Below are positions 34,713-46,552 of a DNA stretch of 64,000 bases, one piece after another; within the stretch, counting starts at the first letter, position 1, and each line of letters begins with the position of its first letter. Below the pieces are notes generated by a model. It was not told the origin of the DNA. It saw nothing but the letters and a program-made list of their open reading frames with translations, and searched no databases. Source of the DNA: Raphanus sativus. Lineage: Eukaryota; Streptophyta; Magnoliopsida; Brassicales; Brassicaceae. A program made the translations under genes and the position numbers. The stretch lies in the NCBI RefSeq assembly GCF_000801105.2, contig NC_079514.1, positions 3,038,001 through 3,102,000 of the forward strand. Reading direction: 5' to 3'.

Positions 34713-36934
34713 TATTATTTTTAGTTTGAATCATATAATTTTTAGTCATAAATTTTATAATTTATTGATATTTTCATTTATGCGTTCCGGTTCAATTTCA
34801 CGTAACATAGTTTATAAACTCACTTTTATAAATATTTTGTCCAGAAACGATCCCCAAAATTACTAGTTTATTATATTTTTATTGAAAATGCTAGTTTCTA
34901 ATGGGCTGTACATTACATAACCATACAATTTCGAGACTTGTGTATTAACTTGGGCTTTTGAGCTTTTGAGGTGAGGCAAATACTTGGGCATTGGAAAAAG
35001 AGTCTCAAACATCAATTTTTTTCTGAAGATTGTAGGAATAACAAGAGCAAGTTCATCAGGCTGGTTGGGCCTTAATTGTTTTCTTTAGAAGTAGGCCTAG
35101 ATTTCGTAGGCGTGCAAGGCCTCACAAAATGTTTATGGTTAAGCGAGGGAAGTATCAATTCATACTTACAAATCGATTGATTTTGTTGTCTCAATAAAAA
35201 TACAATAAGAGAACTCAAACTGTAATACAATAACAAAGCAGCAGATACTCTAGCAAAATATTTAAACTCCAAACTTTTCTGTCTGTATCGTCCTCATTGT
35301 CTTGTTTACAACCTCTATGAGAATAACATTTCTTCTCCATATTAATATAAGATATGAAGTAACGCTTTAGGAAATTAAAATGGATTAGGAAAAAAAGAGA
35401 TGATCATCTGCCCTTTCCGCACATAGATAATCTTCTTTGCGACCTTCCTTTTCTGTAACTTTGTGTTATGTTATGTGTCGATTTGTTGCCGAGAAAGCAA
35501 TAAACTAAAGATCACTGAGAATTCACGACAGTTTGCTATAGAAATCTGACTTTCTTTAATTTTAATTTATTATATGCATTTATTAGTAATGTGGCATGTT
35601 TCGGTTGGTGCGATTTCTTTAAATTGCCATAAAAGCGCTACAAAGTGCATGATTATGTTGATCGGATGGACCATATATGTACCCATTTACAAGTCTGTGC
35701 CCCTTTTGTGATAAAGTTTTAATTATTAAGCTGAAGAATTTGGTGTAAGCATATTTTATACACTCTTCTTCAAAACAATCAAAAGAGAAAAAAAGAACAA
35801 ACTTCCGCCTTTCAAGTTTCTACCGACGTAAGTAAACTATTAAGTGTGTGTTATGCCAAAACACACGCCACTTATGAAATCTATGATGATTGTATATTCA
35901 ATCAAAACAATTTCACACCTCCGACTTTGGTATGACGAAACCACTAGCCTGATATAATAAACCCACTAGGCTATATTCACTACGTTTCCTATTTTAATAT
36001 AATGATATGTTCGTTCAAAAAATGATGATAGTACGTAGTGAGATAAAAAAAACTCAAAATCATATATAATATATATCAATCTGCCCCTTACCTTTGCAGG
36101 ACCTATGCGAGAAGATTTAATAATAAATTTAGATGTATGTTATCACTTATCAAGTATGATGTTGTGTAAAATTGAATTGTCTTGTTCCAACTCTTTAAAA
36201 TTAACAAGGTCATGCTGATCGTAAATAGGCTCAACCAGAGATGTTCTTGAGACTAATAATTAATAAAAACCAGTCTGATCTAAACTTAATAAAGCCGGCT
36301 CGGATTCGTGTTCTGTCTTTTGATACATATAGAACCAGATATCCCTCTAGTGTAATAGAATACTATGCTTCATTTGATGTTACATACGATGAAAACTATT
36401 TTTCAACATAATATTATATCTTGTTCAGTTTAAAAATAATAAAAATATTATAGCTTGCTCAAAGACTAAATATTAGTATGAAACGTAAATGATATTTCTA
36501 GCTCTCTTTTCGTACTTACCCCATGCGATGATTTATGATTTTTGTGGTAAAGCAGTCACAACTCACAAGCAAACCCTTATTAGGGACCACATGGGCTGAT
36601 GACATTAAAATTGTCATACTTTAATGTTTTTCCTTTATATGTTTTGCTGCCACTTGCCAATCCATAGTATTTGATTCTTCCACCATTAGTCTAACCATTT
36701 TCTCGCACATATATGATCTTTAACTTGTGAAATCCAGCTCGTAATGTTGTACTGAACATACATTCATAAGTATTAAATTAACTGTAGTAAAAGTTTAGAC
36801 TTATTTCGATCGTATGTTTTTTATAACTACATAATGTTTTGGATTTAAATTAGGCGAAAACGGCTGTTTCAAACTTTCAACTCACGACTGTGCAAGCCGA
36901 GCATATACTACTTCATTAATAGGTACTCTCGCTA
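34713..36934. other. Gene-free intergenic stretch
   Basis: Ordinary Brassicaceae-type AT-rich spacer. The minus ORF at 35072-35272 has no recognisable domain. Nothing here reads as an exon of the Arabidopsis genes expected between the ATR2 and DEFL loci. Confidence 0.45.
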
Positions 36935-37134
36935 GAGCATGATTATCCCAAGATATTTAGGGATTGCTTAGCCATTTTTTATTAATAAAAAGAGGAAAGA
37001 GAAGATGAAGAAGAAGCAAGTGCTTAATTAAGCACTAAAAGTGATGTTGCTTACACTGTACAAGAGAAAAAAAAGCATCACATTGTATTTTTTCTAAGCA
37101 CCTCAACCTAAGCAATTTAGGGATAATGATGCTC
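36935..37134. mobile_element. Tourist/Harbinger-like MITE, 200 bp
   Basis: Terminal inverted repeats GAGCATGATTATCCC and GGGATAATGATGCTC (one mismatch), continuing inward as TTTAGGGATTGCTTAG and CTAAGCAATTTAGGG-like arms. The flanks CTA (36932-36934) and TTA (37135-37137) fit a degenerate 3-bp TWA-type duplication. The interior is non-coding and partly GAAGAA-rich. Confidence 0.7.
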
Positions 37135-37753
37135 TTAGGCGTCGATTAATAAATGTAATTGATTGTTTCATGTGTTTTGCCTTTATTGTAATAGATGAGC
37201 CAAGATTACTTTATATATGACGATACAAGTACGCAGTTACATTTTAGACTTTTAGTACCAATAAATCGAACAATTACAGTTTCTAGACAGTTCACTTTTT
37301 TTTTTTTTGGGCAAAATTTCTAGACAGTTCTTTGTTTCTTGTTTTCCTCTCGTATTAAGCAGTCAACTGTTTTTCTACCATTAATAACGATGGAGAGACT
37401 GTTATATTTAAATAGTCTATTTTATTTGATGTAATTTTATTTGATGTAATTTCAAACTCATAATTGTCAATGAAAATATATGAGTTTTGGAAGTCATAAG
37501 TTTCATTTGCGTTGAAAAGGGTTTACTCGCATACTTTTTTTAATAAAAGATTACATGATTTAATACAACACTTGAAGAATGTATGGACATACAAATCCAA
37601 AACCTGTTAATCATATATTATATAAGTCTGCGACTATGCCAGGCGTGCATTCACAAGACAAGAAACCAAGAAAATAGATCAGGTATCTTTTCATTTTCGC
37701 GAAAGACTAAAACATTACTTATATTAACGGTTAGTCGTTTATTATAAGTTAAA

Positions 37754-38765
37754 CTAGATCTTAACCCGTCCAATTTTTATGATATATATAAAATTTTGAA
37801 AACCAAAAAGTTAATGGGTACAATTTTTACTACTTTAGTTTATTGTGGTAAATAATATTAGAAACTGATTCGCGCATCCACATTGATATTGAGCTGGTTT
37901 TTGTTTTTATGATATATATAAACATTTCAAGACTTTAAATTGGTTGAACGAAATTGTATTGCTTATTGTTTATTATTTAAACTTTTTATTTCGTAATTGT
38001 CACCAAAAGCAACAACCTTGAAGTGTTCAACGAATCTCTATTCTATTTTCGTGGAGATTAAGTGTTGGACTTTGGTTTAAATGAGAAGATTCCCACGCAA
38101 AATCTTCCAAAATTTTAGGAATAAATATGTATATATTTTTTGATAAATAATTATGATGAATTTACAGTATTTACAAACTTAAAAAACTAACATTTAACGA
38201 TTTCAGTTTTACTACTTTTGTTTATTGTTTAAACTATGTATTTCAGCTCTGTATTGTGTTATAAAGGCGTTTGTAACCCGTAAACACAGTAGTAAGAATT
38301 TTACAAATATTTATACTTTTGTAATTAAATAATTCTTTTACTTAACAATGGTGTTTCACTCTTAAATACACATAATAACTCATGAGGTGAATCACTTATA
38401 ATAGTTATACTGTATTTTTTAAATTATATATCAAGAAATTTTGTGAAAAGTGTTTAAAATATATGAAAACAGAAAATATCATACAAATATATATTTATAT
38501 AAATAAATTACATTTTGTTCTTTATTTATTCAAAAATCCCTTCAAAAGAAACTATAAATAATTTTATAATTTTCTTTAACAAATTTATAACAATCATATA
38601 AACCCAAAAATAATGTTAATTGTACTTTGGGCCATAATAATCTATGATTCAAATTAAGCTCATTATTATTTTTCTTAATATACTACTATCTATTTATCCA
38701 AACAATATTATATTTTTTACTATTATCTATGTTTCCAAACAAAAGCTTAAAGTATTTTCTACTTT
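37754..38765 (-). mobile_element. Probable Helitron 3' end (other end not found)
   Basis: On the minus strand the sequence ends ...GACGGGTTAAGATCTAG before a T, close to the termini of the other Helitrons here. The 5' TC end should lie at higher coordinates but is not visible before the assembly gap at 38766. The right limit given is therefore only the gap edge. Confidence 0.4.
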
Positions 38766-38865
38766 NNNNNNNNNNNNNNNNNNNNNNNNNNNNNNNNNNN
38801 NNNNNNNNNNNNNNNNNNNNNNNNNNNNNNNNNNNNNNNNNNNNNNNNNNNNNNNNNNNNNNNNN
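38766..38865. other. Assembly gap (100 N)
   Basis: Exactly 100 Ns, the usual placeholder for a gap of unknown size. It sits at the edge of the duplicated DEFL region, where repeats may have broken the assembly. Confidence 0.99.
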
Positions 38866-39289
38866 ATGATTTAATTGAAATATATTTTTGTAACAATATT
38901 TATTATTATTTAATATTTTTAGGTAATATGAAGTTTTAATATGTAAAATTAGAGTTAAAAATGTTTTATTTTAATTATTAATAGTTTAATTTAGGTTATT
39001 GGCAAAAATTTTCTATATAATATATGACAAAGTCGACTAAATTTGAGTGAGTCTGGATATGTCATGTCATTTTTAGATCTTAAATATCTGAATCTGATCC
39101 GAACTCGACATGGACACGAAAATTATGGGTATTTTATAGGTATATTAATTATAGACCCGAACCGAAAATATACAAATACTTATTTGGGTTCAAATGTTTA
39201 AGCTTATGAACCTGGATCCGAAAAGAACTGGTCCGAACAGACCCGAAAACCTAAACGTCCAGACCTACTCGGCAGTATCAAAATTTGTT

Positions 39290-39335
39290 ATTGTGGATCA
39301 CATAATCTCTTTATATATTAATTAAGAACATACAA
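39290..39335 (-). repeat. Detached intron piece of the duplicated DEFL gene
   Basis: CGGCAGTATCAAAATTTGTT followed by GATCACATAAT matches the intron of the intact DEFL gene (45339-45375). The next intron segment continues only at about 40907, so a 1.57-kb insertion separates the two. Confidence 0.65.
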
Positions 39336-39337
39336 TA

Positions 39338-40343
39338 TTGTTTTGTAGCCAAGTGTCACCATGAAAATATAATTCAGAATTCTTATAAAATAGTTTGGTC
39401 CATCTTAATTTATATTTTTTATATTAAAATTAACTATCAAATTGATAATAGTGTATAAAAGAATATTCTAGCACTTTGCTTAAATAAAAACTACGGAATT
39501 ACCCTAATATGATTAACGTATATATTGACAATTTATGATTATGAATAATAATACTTGATAACATTTTTTGTATCTTAACTCTTTTGTTTGATTTTATATT
39601 ATTAAAAGATATTAATCAATCACATTAATCATATAACAAAAAATTAGATTTTTCTTATATATTATATTTTGAATTGTTTAAAATGACTATAAAATTATTA
39701 GAAATTTTAAAATACCACGTTGAAATTTGTGATCAATGATTAATTTATTTTGTTATAACAAGATACATATGATCATAAAATTGTATTAATATGATTTTTA
39801 TTTAATAAATATTAAAATTAAATATATATATAATATATATTATATTAATTGAAAAAATTACAATATTATTTTATAATCACGTGTCACCATGAGAATGAAA
39901 TTCAGAATTCTTAGGAAAATAGGTTGGTCCATCTTAATTTATATTATACATTTTATTAAACTAACTATCATATTTATAAATAGTGTACAAAAGGATATTA
40001 CCGCATTTTCCTGAAATAAAAGCTACAAAATTACCTAATATAATTAACCTATATATGACAATTAATGATTATGAATAATAAATATTTGATAACATTTTTT
40101 GTACATTAGCTATATTTTGTTTGATTTTATATTATTAAAAGATGTTAAAATCACATTAAACATATAATAAAAATAGATTTTTTCATACATATTATATTCT
40201 GATTTTTTAAACGACTATAAATTATTAGAAATTTTATAATACCTTTTTAAAAATTTGGTGATCAATGGCTTAATTTGTTTTTTATAACAAAATACAAATG
40301 ATCATAAATTATATTAATATAGATTTTTATTTAATAAATATTC

Positions 40344-40382
<39 letters not shown>
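39338..40382. repeat. Two diverged tandem copies of an AT-rich unit (about 520 bp each)
   Basis: Copy 1 (about 39338-39845) and copy 2 (about 39846-40382) share ordered words: GTGTCACCATGA, ATTCAGAATTCTTA, TTGGTCCATCTTAATTTATA, AATAGTGTA.AAAG.ATATT, TTATGATTATGAATAATAA, TTGATAACATTTTTTGTA and GTTTGATTTTATATTATTAAAAGAT. Copy 2 ends in a (TA)n microsatellite (40349-40382). They lie inside the intron of the broken DEFL copy. Confidence 0.72.
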
Positions 40383-40385
<3 letters not shown>

Positions 40386-40943
40386 GCTAATGACTTAAAG
40401 CAAGAAAATGAGCTGCATCAATTTAGTCGTCTAATTGAAACTCTTCAAAACTATGTGGAAGACTTAGGTCAAAATAATTCGATTTTGGAAATAGGATAAT
40501 AAAACCATTAAAATGATTCTCATTGATTTTAAAGTAAAATATTTAAAAAAATTTGTAGAACCTATTTTGGTAATAAAAATTTACTTGATGACCACATTAA
40601 GGTTTCATAGGTATAAATAGGGTGATAAAAATTTAAGTTTAAATCGATCAAGTTCATAAATTCAAAATAGATTTTGGTCCACGATTACAATTACAAATGC
40701 TCAACTTAATATATAGATGATTATATAAAGTAAACATAATTGTGTGCATACTAAAAAATTCAAACATATATACATATTAATTGATCTTAAAAAATGGGCG
40801 TCGACAAAAAAAAATATGCATATTAATTTGTCAATATTATATATTTTTAATTTTTATTATATAAGATAACATTTCGCAAAATGCAAGTCTTATTCTAGTC
40901 ATGTATTAAACTGTGAGTTTTTCAAATATATGTAAAATAATAC

Positions 40944-41000
40944 CTGAGGTAAACATGATAAGAAAGTTAACGAGGAATAGAAGTGAAGTTTCCTCTGCAT
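40944..41000 (-). pseudogene. DEFL signal-peptide exon copy with 1-bp deletion
   Basis: 57-bp counterpart of exon 1 of the intact DEFL gene (58 bp at 45418-45475). ATG, splice donor (CAG|GTATT) and flanks are conserved. The exon has lost one base just after ATGCAGAGG, which throws the signal peptide out of frame. The similarity extends upstream through the promoter to about 41285. No matching cysteine-rich exon 2 was found downstream. It is a dead partial duplicate. Confidence 0.8.
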
Positions 41001-41289
41001 TTTTTCACGTTTTCTAGTTTTCTTCTAAACCTATTTCCTTGGGGTGAATTGTTTGTATGTCACTGGGAAATATTAGATAATCTATTTTATAGCAAACTGA
41101 AGATTTCAAAAATAAACATGTTTTAACTTTACTGATTTATTTCCTAAATAGCATGATATTTTCAATATATAAATAGCTAAATAATTAAATTAAAATCTTG
41201 CAATGCTTAAAAACAGGAAAAAAGAACATAAAACAGAAAAAAATATCCTATCAGATTTATAGCAAACTCCTGTGTAAATATTATTCTCA

Positions 41290-42320
41290 GTTGTCAAATA
41301 AGATTTTATGTCGTAAGTGTGAGAGATATAGAAGGTGATGTGGACCCTCTCCTCCTAAATCTTCTCTAAAAACTACTTATATAATCTACAACTAGACTTT
41401 GATATATAACTTTCATTTTATAAATATATAACTTTAATATAATATTTATTATAATTAAAAAACTATAATTTTTTTTTTTTTTTTATAATAAATATTTATA
41501 TAACACTATATTAATAATTATGAACTAATCATGCACTAATTTAAAACAATATTTAAAATCTATACTAAGATTTTGTTAGATTTTTTTCAACAGATGTTGT
41601 TAGCTAGAAGTATAATTTAATTTTGCAGTTAAAATTAATTTATTATTAATATTCTTGTAGCTGTTAAATTTTTTAAGAATATTATATATTTAATAGATTA
41701 ATTTAAATAATTAATTAGATATAATTGATGAAATGGACCAAATATATTTTTTCATGGTAGATAAAAATAGTAATTCTCTTTTAAAAGAGAAGATAAGAGT
41801 ATTTTGGCTTATTAGTTTAGAATTAAATGTTTTTACACCCAAATTTAAAGTTCGAATCTCAAATTATGCATCTTTTTGCAGATTATATCATGTGAATATT
41901 ATCGGAAATTTCAGTGTACTATAAACAGAAATGTTTGTTATGGAGCATGTGCATAACCATCTTCTGTTCCAAATGTTTCGTGGAAAAATTCATCATAAAA
42001 TTATTATCCGTGGAATTGTTCATCAATATTGTATGCAGATAATTGATCATCATATTTAATAGCATTAGAAATTACATTATGATGTAATGTGTTATCTAAA
42101 GTTATAAAAAGATATATAATGTATATGCCGACAAAAAAAAATCTATAGTATCTTTTTACTAATTTTGCTTAGATTTTTAGAAAATAGCGACACCTCTAAA
42201 AAGATACTATTAAACAGAGAAAATTTTTTTGCCAGTGCAAATCATTTATTCATCATTAAGTTTTTTTTTTTTTAACTTTACAGATTTTGATGTTTGCTGG
42301 TTGCGGCAGAAAGTAAGTCA
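41290..42320. other. Gene-free AT-rich stretch
   Basis: No gene was recognised. About 41800-41930 has TTAGTTTAGAATTAAATG followed by AAAGTTCGAATCTC, a weak B-box-like word without other SINE evidence. The ORF at 41733-41924 appears spurious. Confidence 0.4.
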
Positions 42321-42345
42321 TCCCCAAAACCAAAATACTGAAGTC

Positions 42346-42694
42346 TTTTTTTTTTGTCATCAAACATACAGACTCATACTGACTCTGCATACCAAACTGT
42401 TAGCTCGGCATCCATGTGGATGACAAAAGACTATTGTTGTCTGGCACTGCGTGCTAAACGATCCGCCCTTGAATTTGCCGTCCTCGGTACATGAATGAGC
42501 TGTGAGCTATGAAAACTACTTTATAAGTTCTTGATATCCTCCAGATAACTTGCAAACGCCGGCCACTCTTCTGGTTCCGAAACCATCTTCACCAATTGAG
42601 AATAATCCGTTGCAAACGTAACCTGAAACTGTCGTAAATTCCTAATACATTCCATTGCTCAAATCAAAGCCTCCACCTCCAAGTGAAGGGGAGA
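42346..42694 (-). mobile_element. 5'-truncated LINE insertion with RNase H-like 3' end
   Basis: Flanked by a perfect 21-bp target duplication (42325-42345 and 42695-42715, beginning CAAAACCAAAATACTGAAG). On the minus strand the insert ends in a poly(A) tail (T-run 42346-42355). Its translation, with two or three stops, reads AMECIRNLRQFQVTFATD, SQLVKMVSEPEEWPAF and SRADRLARSARQ, the RVT_3/RNase H-like domain common at the 3' end of plant LINEs. The intact duplication points to recent insertion. Confidence 0.88.
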
Positions 42695-42713
42695 CAAAAC
42701 CAAAATACTGAAG

Positions 42714-43094
42714 TCAATTACAATGTATTTTCCCCTTTAGGCACATGTTCTTTGCATTCAAAACATCAACTCCACAACATCTAGTTTTAGCGTTTCCTTT
42801 TTCATTCTTCTGAAACGTGTCGCACATCATATGTGACGCAGATACACAAGCTTCACCATTGCAATAATCTGTCAAAATCCAAATCCATGTAGAAGACTGA
42901 GAGATTCTAAAGCAATACAGTATTCGGACTCATATCAAGTGGACATGGGTATACAAACACATCTCCTAATACCACCGTCCGGCTCACATAAAGAACGTGT
43001 AGCTGGTACAAACTTATCCGTGCATGAGGCACCACCGGCAATGACACCACATTCATTCATCATGAATTGTCAAACAACTCATATTTTTGCTCAA
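42714..43094 (-). pseudogene. Degenerate two-domain cysteine-rich (DEFL-like) gene
   Basis: The minus strand has an acceptor (ACAG|TTGAGC) in the same position and phase as the intact DEFL exon 2. It then encodes a Cys-rich stretch (ECGVIAGGASCTDK, SLCEPDGGIRRCVC). After a stop-containing segment it encodes a second (DYCNGEACVSASHMMCD, RCCGVDV, NMCLKG, HCN then stop). The expected frame after the acceptor is interrupted by stops, and the two halves are in different frames unless a short intron (GTATAC ... GACAG) joins them. I call it a probable pseudogene. The stop codon lies inside the target duplication of the LINE at 42346. No signal exon was identified. Confidence 0.55.
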
Positions 43095-43205
43095 CTGTAT
43101 CAATCAACAGAAACGTTTACCAATTAGATAACATATAAAGTATTAGTATTTAGGAGAAACTACTACTTCAAACCAGAAAACTTATAATATGTGCTAAGAT
43201 ATATA

Positions 43206-43375
43206 CTATTTTTTTTTGTGATAACCATTGGGATCCCAAAAATTTTCTAAACCCAAAGACTAATTCCATGAACTCTACGGCACTCCACCTATTTTTGCCA
43301 TTTAAAACAGTCCAGATAGCAAAAGAGACTCGAACCTAAGACGGTACTAATAGTTGTGAATCATTTACCATATTG
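43206..43375 (-). mobile_element. tRNA-derived SINE, about 170 bp
   Basis: On the minus strand the element starts near CAATATGGTAAATGATTC (A-box-like). It has a good B box (GGTTCGAGTCTC, near 43326-43337) and ends in an A-run (T-run 43211-43219). Nine-base direct repeats AGATATATA flank it (43197-43205 and 43376-43384). It lies just upstream of the degenerate DEFL exon. Confidence 0.62.
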
Positions 43376-43589
43376 AGATATATAATATAAATGAATATTA
43401 TAAATGTTAATGTATAATTAAGGCTAACACCACAAAATCCTACAACATTTAGGACATATGCTAATAAATACCGTAGAAACAAAATAATATTATTAAAATT
43501 TGTTTTAAAATAATTATGAATAAATTTAAGATAAATGCACATCTAGAGAAAACATGATAATCCAGATAATGGAGAACACAAGTGATGAA

Positions 43590-43985
43590 GTTATCTTGAT
43601 CATATTTGGATTTTTAATCCTTTTTTGTCGTAAAGGTTTTTAATCTTGAAGCAGATTTTTAAAAGAGTGAATTTCGTTGATATATTCAGAATTTGGATAC
43701 CATAAAAAGGAGTTTTATATCATTATGCGGTCACTAAGTCTTAGAAAAAACAATTATTTACCATGTTAACCAAAAATTTATTTAGCAGTAACTTCATGTT
43801 TACAACAACATACATAAATATGGAAACTCACTCATATCATGTATTTCTTTTTGGTAAAAATGTTGAATAACGCATATGATAAGCTTTCTTTTTCAATATT
43901 ACAATAATTTGTGATAAGTTAATTTCAAAGTCTTCAATCCTGAATCAATAAAAGATATAAATACAAATAATTAGAAAATTATTAG
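43590..43985. repeat. Segmental duplicate, copy A (partner 47123-47515)
   Basis: About 390 bp, nearly identical to 47123-47515. Shared runs include TTGATCATATTTGGATTTTT, TCGTTGATATATTCAGAATT, TATCATTATGCGGTCACTAA and AGTCTTCAATCCTGAATCAA. It is non-coding, with differences mostly single substitutions and small indels. With the duplicated DEFL promoter/exon 1 it marks a tandem segmental duplication. Confidence 0.88.
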
Positions 43986-44262
43986 TAACTATCAAAATAT
44001 TCTTTTATCCAAAATATTTAAAAATATCTGAAGTATTCAAAATTTTATCCGAACCTCCGCACCCCCTCCAAAAATTTGATATTTAATCTGAAAACCAGAA
44101 ATTTTGGACTTTTAACATCGAACTAACCAAAAATCCAGAACCAAATAGGATCCAAAATTATTTCAGATATTAGTGGGTTTCCAATTTTGTCACCAGAAGT
44201 GAACTGAAAACCAAAATAAATAAACTGAAACTTAACCAAATTCTCTAAATATATACCAAATG

Positions 44263-44439
44263 CAATGGCTAATCTAGGTGAAGCAAGGAGGTGACACTTG
44301 CACCCATAAAATTTCTAAATTCTTTATAATGTTGCTCATATTTGGTGATCTTCCTTTATTAAAATCATGTTCTACCTTTAATTTCTATGTTTATCAGTAA
44401 TTTGCCCCCAGCAAAAAAAATTGTCTACATCCGCCACTG
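44263..44439. mobile_element. Possible hAT-like MITE (CARTGGC ends)
   Basis: The left end CAATGGCTAATCTAGG and the inverse of the right end CAGTGGCGGATGTAGA are imperfect TIRs of the CAGTGGCGGA type seen in plant hAT derivatives. The eight-base flanks ACCAAATG and TCCAAACA match at only five positions, so the call is tentative. Confidence 0.4.
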
Positions 44440-44798
44440 TCCAAACAGATCTTAAATCTTAAAATTGAAGAATCAAACCAGAACCAAACCAAAAAAATGT
44501 CCGGGACTAATCAAATGATTAAATTTGTTTTGAATATAAAGGACTTAAATTGTTATACATATATTTTTGGATGCGTCTGTTCGGTGTGAGAATTTTTGTT
44601 GATCACTGTTTGTAAGAAAACATACAAAACTATATCATGCCTACCAAAAAGTAGCAAACTGATTCAATTCCAGTTAACAGAAAGTCCATCCACAAACCGA
44701 GAATGATAAGAGTAATTTTATATATCATCGCATTATTATAGTTACAATAATCAAAGAAAATCACCTGGTTCATAATTTCATCAACCGATTCTAGCAAC

Positions 44799-45475
44799 TT
44801 AGCAAGAGTACGTACATTGGCACAAATTAAAATTACCAAGCGTGACACAAGATCCATGTCCAGCATTATACTTTTTTGCACAATTCATATCACAGCAATT
44901 AGCAGGACAATTCTGAGAACAGAGACCAGCCCCACCGTTGCACACTTTAGGCGGTGGAGGTGGGCACTGGTAGATGCATAAGCACAGCGAATTCCCACAT
45001 TGGGTGTGAACTGATGGTCCGTATTGGGCCAGGCATTTCTGGTCACAGTTCTCACAAGGGCCTAGAGTCGCAACGCATGTTCCTGCTCTACTCTGATTTA
45101 CAACTGCAACATTTGTATACATTATTAAAAAAATACATTAAACACATTATTCTCGTTCTACCTGTTAGATTTATACATTAAACATATTATTCTCGTTGTA
45201 CCTGTTAGATTTATACATTTATTTAATGATTTTCACATATTATATCGTACATACCTTATATTTATAAAAATTAATCCTTCCAAAAAGACATCATATAACA
45301 GTTACACTAACATCGTTTTTTTTCCAAGAAGTGGTTCTCGGCAGTATCAAAATTTGTTATTTTGATCACATAATATATATGAAACTGTAAGTTTATCGAA
45401 TATATGTAAAATAATACCTGAGGTAAACATGATAAGAAAGTTAACAAGGAATACAAGTGAAGTCGTCCTCTGCAT
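44799..45475 (-). CDS. LCR59: Defensin-like (LCR-type) secreted peptide, two cysteine-rich domains, 120 aa
   Basis: Two exons: 45475-45418 (signal peptide, MQRTTSLVFLVNFLIMFTS) and 45103-44799, joined GT-AG in phase, 363 bp in all. The mature peptide has two cysteine-rich modules around a poly-Pro hinge (CPPPPPKVC). Module 1 is TC-x6-C-x2-C-x3-C ... C-x4-C-x-C-x3-C. Module 2 is C-x5-C-x3-C-x3-CC-x3-C ... C-x7-C-x-C-x3-C. This fits plant low-molecular-weight cysteine-rich/DEFL peptides, and the position beside the GT14 and SBT2 genes matches Arabidopsis LCR59 (At4g30070). The symbol is inferred from synteny plus architecture. The role is unknown: secreted, perhaps in defence or reproduction. 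Partial duplicates lie at 40944 and 42714. Confidence 0.85.
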
Positions 45476-45866
45476 TTTTCACGTTTTCTAGTTTTCTTCT
45501 AAACCTCTTTCTCTGGGGTAAATTGTTTGTATGTCACTGGGGAATATTAGATAATCTATATTATAGCAAACTAAAGATTTCAAAAATAGACATATTACAT
45601 TGCACTGATTTATTTCCAAATAGCATGATATTTTACAATATATAAACAGCTAAATAAGTAAATAAAAGTCTTGCAATGCTTAAAATAAAACAGGAAAAAA
45701 AAACATAAAACAGGAAAAATATCCTATCCGATTTATTGCTAAAACTGTATGCTCAATAAAAGTACTTCGGTGTAAATAATACTAGACTTCGATCAGGGGG
45801 TCTGTACAGATGTATTTTTCAAAAATATTTTTCTATTTATTTTTCATGTCACGTATATATCATATA

Positions 45867-46552
45867 CTAGATTTTGACCCGCGCTTTTGAAACGCGGGAT
45901 ATTTTAACATGAAAAATTTCACTAATAATTTAACAAATATTTTGGTAATTTTTAAAGAGTGTGTATTTAAAATATTTTTGCATTTAAATCAGTATTTTTA
46001 ATTCAACCCGATTGTGATTATACCGGTTAATCCGAAGATCTGACAATTCAATTTATGTTCTTAAAATATTCATATTAAAAAATCACTAAAACCCGAGACT
46101 AACCGATTGAACTGATGGATGACCGATATGTAATCTAATTGGATTTAAATTGTAATAGTTTCATAATTTGTAATCTTATAATCGAAATTTTAAAGTTCAC
46201 TATTTTGCAATTTATGAAATTATGACGTTTCTACAAAATTTTAAAGAGAAAATGATAGATATAAAATAATTAAGATTAATTATTGTACTATTTGGAAACA
46301 TTGATAGTAGTATAAAAAATATATTGTTTGGAAACATTAATAGTAGTATAAAGAAATAAGTATATTGTTTAGAAACATTGATAGTAGTATAAAGAAATAA
46401 GTATATTGTTTGGAAACATGGATAATAGTATAAAAAAAGAACATTAGTGATTTAATGTATGTTTAACTATAAAGTATAAATGTGTATTTAATTTAAAAAC
46501 TTACAAAATAAATGTTAGGTCCAACAAAATGTTTCTGTTTTAATAAGATAGA
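45867..46552 (-). mobile_element. Non-autonomous Helitron, 686 bp
   Basis: On the minus strand it starts TCTATCTTATTAAAACAGAA after an A. It ends with a hairpin (CCCGCGTTTCAAAAGCGCGGG-like, about 45878-45897), then TCAAAATCTAG before a T. No coding sequence. Three near-identical AGTATATTGTTTGGAAACAT words (46270-46430) form an internal minisatellite. It split copy B of the DEFL-region duplication. Confidence 0.85.

Noticed and set aside
38644..38874. 76-codon ORF crossing the N gap
   Set aside because: Most of its length is undefined sequence.
41830..41875. SINE from AAAGTTCGAATCTC
   Set aside because: B-box-like word only; no poly(A) tail or flanking direct repeats found.
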